Positions 56,695 through 64,000 of a stretch of 64,000 nucleotides of DNA are shown piece after piece. The notes under the pieces are model-generated. The model ran no database searches, was not told the DNA's origin, and was given only the letters and a program-made list of their open reading frames with translations. Position numbers and translations under genes: made by a program. The DNA is from Oncorhynchus masou masou (Eukaryota > Chordata > Actinopteri > Salmoniformes > Salmonidae). Positions within the stretch are counted from its first letter, which is position 1. The number at the start of each line of letters is the position of its first letter. Location: contig NC_088236.1 of NCBI RefSeq assembly GCF_036934945.1, positions 4,377,924 through 4,441,923 on the forward strand. The letters run 5' to 3'.

Positions 56695-57434
56695 AATAAG
56701 TGCTTCAATGACGTCATCCCCACAGTGACAGTACATGCATACTCCAACCGGAAGCCATGGATTACAGGCAAGATCCACACTGAGCTAAAGGGCCGCTTTT
56801 AAGTAACAGGACACTTATAAGAAATCCTGCTATGCCCTCCGACGAACCATCAAAGCGTTAATACAGTACTAAGATTGAATCCTCCTCCACAGGCTCCGAC
56901 GCTCATTGGATGTGGCAGGGCTTGCAAAACTATTATGTACTACAAAGGGAAGCCCAGCCATGAGCTTCTCAGTGACATGAGCTAAATTACCTACCAGACG
57001 AGCTAAATTACTTCTATGCACGCTTTGAGGCAAGCAACACTGAAGCATGCATGAGAGCACCAGCTGTTCCAGACGACTATCTGATGACGCTCTCTGTAAC
57101 TGATGTGAGTAAGACCTTGAAACAGGTCAACATTCACAAGGCCACAGGGCCAGACGGATTACCAGGATGTGTACTCAGCGCAAGTGCTGACCATCTGCCA
57201 AGTGTCTTTACTAACATTTTCAAACTGTCCCTGATCGAGTCTGTAATACCTACATGTTACAAGCAGACCACCATAGTCCCTGTGCCCAAGAATACCAAGG
57301 TAACATGCCTAGATGACTACCGACCCATAGCACTCATGTCTGTAGCGATGAAGTGTTTTGAAAGACGGGTCATGGCTCACATCAACACCATCATGCCTGA
57401 AACCCTAGACCCATTCCAATTTGCATATCGCCCT
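56695..57434 (+). mobile_element. CR1/L2/Rex1-type LINE, 5' RT part
   Basis: The pre-RT segment (SNRKPWITGKIHTELKGRF) leads through a break to APAVPDDYLMTLSVTDVS, VPVPKNTKVTCLDDYRPIAL and the end FQFAYRPS. There the sequence switches abruptly to an inverted LINE. Its 3' end may be the fragment at 59275-59650. Confidence 0.82.
57051..57433 (+). pseudogene. Non-LTR reverse transcriptase fragment (interrupted)
   Basis: This open frame covers the RT N-terminal fingers (DDYRPIALMSVAMKCFERRV and ETLDPFQFAYRPS). Beyond 57434 the open frame continues only into foreign inverted sequence, so the last 40 codons of the frame are not RT. Confidence 0.82.
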
Positions 57435-58735
57435 AGTCATTTTTGCAATTCATTCCAGTCATTGGCAGGAGAGAACTGGAAGGAAAGGCGGCCAAAGGAG
57501 GTGTTGGCTTTGGGGATGACCAGTGAAATATACCTGCTGGAGCGCGTGCTATAGGCGGGTGTTGCTATGGTTACCAGTGAACTGAGATAAGGCAGAGCTC
57601 TACCTAGCGAAGACTTATAGATGACCTGGAGCCAGTGGGTTTGGCGACGAATATTTAGCAAGGACCAGCCAATGAGAGCATACAGGTCTCAGTGGTGGGT
57701 TCTATATGGGACTTTGGTGACAAAACAGATGGCACTGTGATAGACTGCATCCAATTTGCTGAGTGGAGTGTTGGAGGCTAAATGACATCGCAGAAGCCAA
57801 GGATAAGTAGGATAGTCAGTTTTAAGAGGGTATGTTTGGCAGCATGAGTGAAGGAGGCTTTGTTGCGAAATAGGAAGCTGATTCTAGATTTAACTTTGGA
57901 TTGGAGAAACTTAATGTGAGTCTGGAAGGAGTGTTTACAGTCTAGCCAGACACCTAGGTATTTACAGTTGGCCACATATTCTAAGTCAGAACCGTCCAGA
58001 GTAGTGATGCTAGGCGGGCGGGTGGGTGTGGGCAGCGATCAGTTGAAGAGCATGCATTTAATTTTACTAGCATTTAAGAGCAGTTGGAGGCCACGGAAGG
58101 AGTGTTGTATGGCGTTGAAGCTCGTTTGGAGGTTTGTTAACAGTGTCCAAAGAAGGGCTAGATTTATATAGAATGGTGTTGTCTACATAGAGGTGGATCA
58201 AAGAATCACCCTCAGCAAGAGCGACGTCATTGATATATACAGAGAAAAGAATCGGCCCGAGAATTGAACCCTGTGGTACCCCATAGAGACTGCCAGAGGT
58301 CCGGAAAACAGGCCCTCCGATTTGACACACTGAACTCTATCTGAGAAGTAGTTGGTGAACCAGGCAAGGCAATCATTAGAGAAACCAAGGCTGTTGAGTC
58401 TGCCGATAAGAATACGGTGATTGACAGAGTCGAAAGCCTTGGCCAGGTCAATGAAGATGGCTGCACAGTACTGTCTTTTATCGATGGCGGTTATGATATC
58501 GTTTAGGACCTTGAGCGTGGCTGTGGTGCACCCGTGACCAGCTCGGAAACCAGATTGGATAGCGGAGAAGGTACGGTGGGATTCGAAATGTTTGGTGATC
58601 TGTTTGTTCACTTGGCTTTCGAAGACCTTAGAAAAGGCAGGGCAGGATGGATATAGGTCTGTAGCAGTTTGGGTCTAGAGTGTCTCCCCCTCTTCAAAGG
58701 TTGCGAGTGGTGCGGAGCTGTTTGCCGTGGTTGGG
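57435..58735 (-). mobile_element. L2-type LINE, RT and C-terminal part, inverted
   Basis: On the - strand FSAIQSGFRAGHGCTTATLK and FIDLAKAFDSVNHRILIGRL are followed across frame breaks by GVPQGSILGPILFSVYINDV. The active-site block reads YVDNT instead of YADDT. The C-terminal SSRYISLVIPKANTSFGRLS and NDWNELQK complete it. Multiple breaks and the altered active site show it is dead. Confidence 0.85.
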
Positions 58736-59108
58736 GTAGCCACCTTTATTTAACCAGGTAGGCTAGTTGAGAACAAGTTCTCATTTGCAACTGCGACCTG
58801 ACCAAGATAAAGCATAGCAGTGTGAACAGACAACACAGAGTTACACATGGAATAAACAAACATACAGTCAATAATGGTGGAACAAAACAAAAAGTCTATA
58901 TACAGTGAGTGCAAATGAGGTCAGTTAAGGAAATAAATAGGCAATAAAAGTAATTAAATAGAAGTAATTACAATATAGCAATTAAACACTGGAATGGTCG
59001 ATCGGCAGAAGATGAATGTGCAAGTAGAGATAATGGGTGCAAAGGAGCAAGATAAATAAATAAATACAGTATGAGGAAGAGGTCGTTGGATGGGCTGTTT
59101 ACAGATGG
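58736..59108. mobile_element. Dispersed salmonid repeat embedded in the LINE nest
   Basis: The stretch acctttatttaaccaggtag gctagttgagaacaagttct catttgcaactgcgacctg ... is a common salmonid repeat. It separates two pieces of L2-type LINE and continues with AT-rich tail-like sequence. Confidence 0.55.
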
Positions 59109-59274
59109 GCTATGTACAGGTGCAGTGATGTGTGAGCTGCTCTGACAGCTGGTGCTTAAAGCTAGTGAGGGAAATGTGAGTCTCCATTTTCAGAGATTTG
59201 TGCAGTTCGTTCCAGTCATGGGCAGCAGAGAACTGGAAGGAAGAACGACAAAAGGAGGAGTTGGGTAAGTGGTA
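59109..59274 (-). mobile_element. L2-type LINE C-terminal fragment
   Basis: On the - strand SSFQFSAAHDWNELHKSLKM and SLTSFKHQLSEQL form the C-terminal end of an L2-like ORF2. It overlaps in content with 57437-57510, so two partial copies are present. Confidence 0.78.
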
Positions 59275-59650
59275 CCGGAGTGCCAAATCTAGGTCCAAAA
59301 GGCTTCTTAACAGCTTCTAGGCCCAAGCCATAAGACTCCTGAACAGCTAATCAAATGCTGCTGCTACTCACTGTTTATTATCCATGCATAGTCACTTTAC
59401 GCCTACCTACATGTACATATTACCTCAATGTCCCCCCGCACATTGACTCGGTACCGGTAATTAATAGCCTCGTCATTGTTATTTTCTTGTTAATCTTTTT
59501 TTTTCTTACTTTAGTTTATTTAGTAAATCTTTTCTAAACTCTTATTTTTCTTAAAACTATTTTTGGTTAATGCCTTTATTAAGTAAGCATATCACGGTAA
59601 GGTTGCCTGTTGTATTCAGCGCATTTGACAAATAAAATGTGATTTGATAT
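59275..59650 (+). mobile_element. 3' end of CR1/L2/Rex1-type LINE
   Basis: The stretch ccaaatctaggtccaaaagg cttcttaacagcttcta ... tgcatagtcactttacgcct ... gcatttgacaaataaaatgt gatttgat parallels 43920-45130. It holds only one copy of the cattgactcggtaccggta segment that is amplified there. Confidence 0.8.
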
Positions 59651-59654
59651 TATT

Positions 59655-61065
59655 TTCATTTGAGTTGCAACGCAACAGCTTTTCTTCAAAGAAGTTGATG
59701 ATCTTTTCTTCAAAGAAGTTCATGAATTCATGTCTGCTGGAGTGAAGGCAATCCTCACTTGAGGAATGCTACTTTTTAGTTAAGATTTGAGACAGTATCC
59801 AAAATACATGTTGGATTGTTTTTAATTATCCTCAATCAGGATGGAAAAGTAGTCTGATCCAGTAGCAGTGATATTGCACGGTACTGTCTTTCCAAGCTAG
59901 TCGGAAGACTTCCCGTTCGGGTGTAGTACCGTTGCCAATCCAATTTCCTGGAAGCTTGCTTCAGGGCTTAGGTTTTTTCTGTATAGCAAGGTGCTAATTT
60001 CTTGATACAAACGTTTTTGGGTTTTTTAGGGGTGCAACTGTGTCTAGGATATTACTCAAGGTTAAACGTAGATCCTTGGTTAGGTGGTTAACGGATGTTT
60101 GTAATGCGACGTCCTTGGGTAGAAGGAGGGAGTCTAGAAGGGCATCTAGGAATCTTTGGGCGTCCGAGAATTTATAGCTCGACATTTTGATCATCATTGG
60201 TTGGGGTCTGAGCAGATTATTTTTTTTGCGGTTGCGCATGTAATAAGATGGTGGTCCGATAGTCCAGGATTATGAAGAAAAACATTTAAATTTACAATAT
60301 TTATTCCACATGACAAAACTAAACCCAGGGTATGATTGTGGCAATGCATAGATGCCGAGACATGTTGCACAAAACCCACTGAGTTGATAATGGCTCCGAA
60401 AGCCTGATGTAGTGGGTCTGTGGACTTTTCCATGTGTATGTTGAAGTCACCATAAAATGTAAATGTTATCTGCAATGACTATGATGTTCGATAGGAATTC
60501 AGGGAACTCAGTGAGGAACGCTGCACATGGCCCAGGAGGCCTGTAAACAGTAGCTATAACATATTATTGAGTAGGCTGCATAGAATTCACGACCAGAAGT
60601 TCTAAAGACAAAAACTATTTTCTGAAATAGAAATTTGCTGCCGTATACGTAAACAACATTTAGAGGGAGTGCTGGGGATATGGTAACTAGTATAACCAGG
60701 AGGAGAGGCCTCATTTAACACAGTCAATTCATCAGGCTTGAGCCAATCGCATTACATTTATGATCAGTGATTAGTTCATTGACTATGACAACGTTGGAAG
60801 TGAGGGATCTAACATTAAGTAGTCCTATTTTGAGATTATCACAATCTCTTTCAATAATGACAGGAATGGATGTCTGTATTCCAGTGAGATTGCTAGAGCG
60901 AACACTGCCATGTTTAGTTTTACCCAACTTAAATTGAGGCACCGACATGGTCTCAATGGGGATAGCTGAGCTGACTACACTAACTGTGCTAGTGGTAGAC
61001 TCCACAAAACTGTCAGGCTGGCAAACAGCCTGCTGCCTCGCCTGCACCCCATCCCATTTCACCCC
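59655..61065 (-). mobile_element. L2-type LINE, endonuclease part, inverted
   Basis: On the - strand LKIGLLNVRSLTS is the start of an APE-type endonuclease. After breaks, FYGDFNIHMEKSTDP and NPGLSDHHLITC carry the GDFN and SDH catalytic motifs. Stops and frameshifts separate the blocks. It is the 5' part of the same type of element found at 57435-58735. Confidence 0.8.
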
Positions 61066-61099
61066 ATCCTAAATTGGGTTAGACATGATTCTTCCACCT

Positions 61100-61485
61100 G
61101 CTGACTGAGTATAGAGAGAAATATGGTGTCTCCTTGTCACGATGTTCGTAATAATAATGGTCGGACCAAGACGCAGCGTGCGTAGAGTTCCACATATTGT
61201 AATTAATAGAAACTCACCAAACAAGCACAAACGAAACATGAAGCTACTGGTGTGCACACAGGCAACTATCTGTAGACAAGATCCCACCAAGCACAATGAG
61301 GAAATGGTTACCTAAATATGATCCCCAATCAGAGACAACGATAAACAGCTGTCTCTGATTGGGAACCATACCAGGCCAACATAAACCATTAATCCCCTAG
61401 ATGACCCACCCTAGTCACTATCATGCCCCAACCAACAGAGAATAAACAGCTCTCTATGGTCAGGGCGTGACAGTACCCCCCCTCA
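61100..61485. mobile_element. LTR-like dispersed repeat fragment
   Basis: The stretch cacgatgttcgtaataataa tggtcggaccaagacgcagc ... tctctgattgggaaccatac ... tcagggcgtgacagtacccc resembles a salmonid LTR-type repeat from memory. No coding part is seen. Confidence 0.45.
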
Positions 61486-61685
61486 AAGATGCGGACTCCG
61501 ACCGCAAAGCCTGACTCAATAGGGGAGGGTCCGGGCGGGCATCTACCGTTGGGGGGCGGCTACGGTGCGGGGTGAAGTACCCACTCCGCTCGCAGATACG
61601 ACGTCTTCCTCCATGGTGGCTCTGGTGCGGGGATCGTCGCCGGAGGAACCGGACCGTAGACCGTCTCAGGAGGTTCCGGACTGTG

Positions 61686-62452
61686 GACCTTCGCCGGAAG
61701 CTCTGGACTGGGAACTGTCGCCAGAAGCTCTGGACTGGGAACTGTCGCCGGAAGCTCTGGACTGGGAACTGTCGCCAGAAGCTCTGGACTGGGAACTGTC
61801 GCCAGAAGCTCTGGACCGGGAACTGTCGCCAGAAGCTCTGGACCGGGAACTGTCACCAGAAGCTCTGGACCGGGAACTGTCGCCGGAAGCTCTGGACTGG
61901 GAACTGTCGCCGGAAGCTCTGGACTGGGAACTGTCGCCAGAAGCTCTGGACTGGGAACTGTCGCCAGAAGCTCTGGACTGGGACCTGTCGCCAGAAGCTC
62001 TGGACCGGGAACTGTCGCCAGAAGCTCTGGACCGGGAACTGTCGCCAGAAGCTCTGGACCGGGAACTGTCGCCAGAAGCTCTGGACCGGGAACTGTCGCC
62101 AGAAGCTCTGGACCGGGAACTGTCGCCAGAAGCTCTGGACCGGGAACTGTCGCCAGAAGCTCTGGACCGGGAACTGTCGCCAGAAGCTCTGGACCGGGAA
62201 CTGTCGCCAGAAGCTCTGGACTGGGAACTGTCGCCGGAAGCTCTGGACTGGGAACTGTCGCCAGAAGCTCTGGACTGGGAACTGTCGCCAGAAGCTCTGG
62301 ACTGGGAACTGTCGCCAGAAGCTCTGGACCGGGAACTGTCGCCAGAAGCTCTGGACTGGGAACTGTCACCGGAAGTTCTGGACTGGGAACTGTCGCCAGA
62401 AGCTCTGGACTGGGAACTGTCGCCAGAAGCTCTGGACTGGGAACTGTGGTCC
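61686..62452. repeat. 27-bp minisatellite, about 28 copies
   Basis: The unit is gaagctctggactgggaact, gtcgcca. Variation is mainly gaCtgg/gaCcgg and ccAga/ccGga. Three long frames (269-311 codons, both strands) stay open, e.g. PEALDWELS and PSPELLATV repeats, because 27 is a multiple of three and no stop is in the unit. Confidence 0.95.
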
Positions 62453-62605
62453 CTTAAAACAATGTAATATGGTGTCTCCTATTGTCCTGGAAGAGGTGGT
62501 CCCTTAAACAATGTAATATGGTGTCTTCCATTGTCCTGGAAGAGGTGGTCCCTTAAACAATGTAATATGGTGTCTTCCATTGTCCTGGAAGAGGTCGTCT
62601 CCACT
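62447..62605. repeat. 49-bp repeat, 3 copies
   Basis: Copies share ggtcccttaaacaatgtaat, atggtgtcttccattgtcct, ggaagag. It abuts the 27-bp array. Confidence 0.85.
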
Positions 62606-63105
62606 GATATATCCCTTAAACGATGTAAACTACGCTTTGGTCCTATTATTGCTCACACATTCTCTATTTGGCGCACATTTGAAAAACAATGTAACTGAGA
62701 ATCCAAATGGCATGCTCATATTCTAATATTTCCCAATAACGCCTTGTGATCTGGAGGGCAGCCTTTTGCACCCCCCGCAATGGTGGAATTCGTACCGTTG
62801 CTGATATCATGGACAGTAATGGTTTGAGAACATTACAAGATTTGAAAGATGCATACGACTCTTTTTTTCTATATCTACAATTTAGGTAAACTATGCTGGA
62901 GTCCCTTGGGAAACCCAATTACCGATCCATCCAAATGATGGGATTTATAAGTAAAATGATCTGGGTTCCCAAAAGGACTGTCTCTATAATATATTAACAA
63001 CTTTTGGAAAGCTTATATTCTGAGCAAACCATTCAAAAAGTACGGTCCACAGATCTAAGTGAATCTGAACAACCCTTCAACTGGAACAGAATATGGAATA
63101 ATTTG
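62606..63105 (+). mobile_element. Decayed L1-type LINE ORF2 C-terminal fragment
   Basis: In the + direction broken frames give NGLRTLQDLKDAYDSFFLYL followed by a QF-type end, which resembles the C-terminal ...FFRYLQLR segment of fish L1-like ORF2 proteins. Stops and shifts are frequent. Confidence 0.5.
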
Positions 63106-63107
63106 AC

Positions 63108-64000
63108 CTTGGCATACTGCAGGGCATACTGCAAGGTATACTGCAAGGCATACTGCAAGGCATACTGCAAGGTATACTGCAGGGCATACTGCAAGGTATA
63201 CTGCAAGGTATACTGCAAGGCATACTGCAAGGTATACTGCAAGGCATACTGCAAGGTATACTGCAAGGCATACTGCAAGGTATACTGCAAGGCATACTGC
63301 AAGGCATACTGCAAGGTATACTGCAAGGTATACTGCAAGGCATACTGCAAGGCATACTGCAAGGTATACTGCAAGGTATACTGCAAGGCATACTGCAAGG
63401 CATACTGCAAGGTTTACTGCAAGGCATACTGCAAGGCATACTGCAAGGTATACTGCAAGGCATACTGCAAGGTATACTGCAAGGTATACTGCAAGGTATA
63501 CTGCAAGGTATACTGCAAGGCACACTGCAAGGTATACTGCAAGGTATACTGCAAGGCACACTGCAAGGTATACTGCAAGGCATACTGCAAGGCACACTGC
63601 AAGGTATACTGCAAGGCATACTGCAAGGCATACTGCAAGGTATACTGCAAGGCATACTGCAAGGCATACTGCAAGGTTTACTGCAAGGCATACTGCAAGG
63701 TATACTGCAAGGTATACTGCAAGGTATACTGCAAGGCACACTGCAAGGTATACTGCAAGGTATACTGCAAGGTATACTGCAAGGTATACTGCAAGGCACA
63801 CTGCAAGGTATACTGCAAGGTATACTGCAAGGCACACTGCAAGGTATACTGCAAGGCATACTGCAAGGCATACTGCAAGGTATACTGCAAGGCATACTGC
63901 AAGGCATACTGCAAGGCATACTGCAAGGTTTACTGCAAGGCATACTGCAAGGTATACTGCAAGGCATACTGCAAGGCATACTGCAAGGTTTACTGCAAGG
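63108..64000. repeat. 12-bp minisatellite, about 74 copies, running off the window
   Basis: The unit is ggcatactgcaa with frequent ggtatactgcaa and rarer ggcacactgcaa and ggtttactgcaa. All - strand frames stay open (MPCSIPCS, LAVYLAVC, LQYALQYT types) as artefacts of the 12-bp period. Confidence 0.95.

Noticed and set aside
61560..62507. Three frames of 269-311 codons over the 27-bp array
   Set aside because: Open in several frames on both strands because of the unit length and composition, so not evidence of a gene.
63033..63979. - strand frames up to 300 codons (MPCSIPCS, LAVYLAVC)
   Set aside because: Pure translation of a 12-bp array, with all three - strand frames open.

Overview
The window is vertebrate nuclear DNA, almost certainly from a salmonid fish (trout, salmon, char or whitefish). 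I base this on tRNA-derived SINEs with the salmonid HpaI-type body, Tc1-like transposons, CR1/L2/Rex1-type LINE fragments and short inverted-repeat elements typical of salmonid genomes, plus spliced genes with GT/AG introns. No bacterial or viral gene is present. By my own sums about 30 kb of the 64 kb is tandem repeat, so nearly all long open frames are repeat artefacts.

Two real genes occupy the first 23 kb and converge tail to tail. The 3' end of a PARP8-like mono-ADP-ribosyltransferase lies on the + strand (four exons between 710 and 11003, ending at a natural stop). A complete 430-codon deltex-type E3 ubiquitin ligase (DTX3L/DTX3-like, RING plus DTC domain) lies on the - strand (four coding exons, 23167 down to 16137). 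All exon phases join correctly and 24+981+218+70 bp equals 431 codons with stop. The upstream region of the deltex gene carries a TATA-like box and a near-consensus interferon response element, and a possible divergent first exon (23531) lies beyond it.

Layout: 1-502 42-bp array; 710-11003 PARP8 3' exons, with introns filled by a 24/44-bp compound array, a decayed Tc1-like element holding a 52-bp array, and a 3-kb 20-bp array containing TTAGGG in every unit; 11004-16136 intergenic/3'UTR zone with an internally deleted Tc1 copy, a perfect-looking hairpin and G-run arrays; 16137-23167 dtx3l-like gene with a 4-kb 50-bp array in its last intron; 23.5-43 kb gene-poor sequence with arrays of 46/49, 36, 10, 21, 14, 37, 44 and 14 bp and one 1.6-kb Tc1 copy with a broken transposase; 43-46 kb LINE fragment with an array in its 3' tail, then a 40-bp array; 47-49.5 kb a 39-bp array made from the tRNA-like head of an HpaI SINE; 50.8-55.5 kb smaller arrays, a LINE fragment and CA microsatellites; 56.4-63.1 kb a nest of LINE fragments, an LTR-like piece and a 27-bp array; 63.1 kb to the end a 12-bp array running off the window.

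The recurring theme is that many arrays are local amplifications of one short segment of a transposable element whose single-copy remainder still flanks the array. The two genes are linked by theme (ADP-ribosylation and deltex ubiquitin ligation), but any functional link here is inference.
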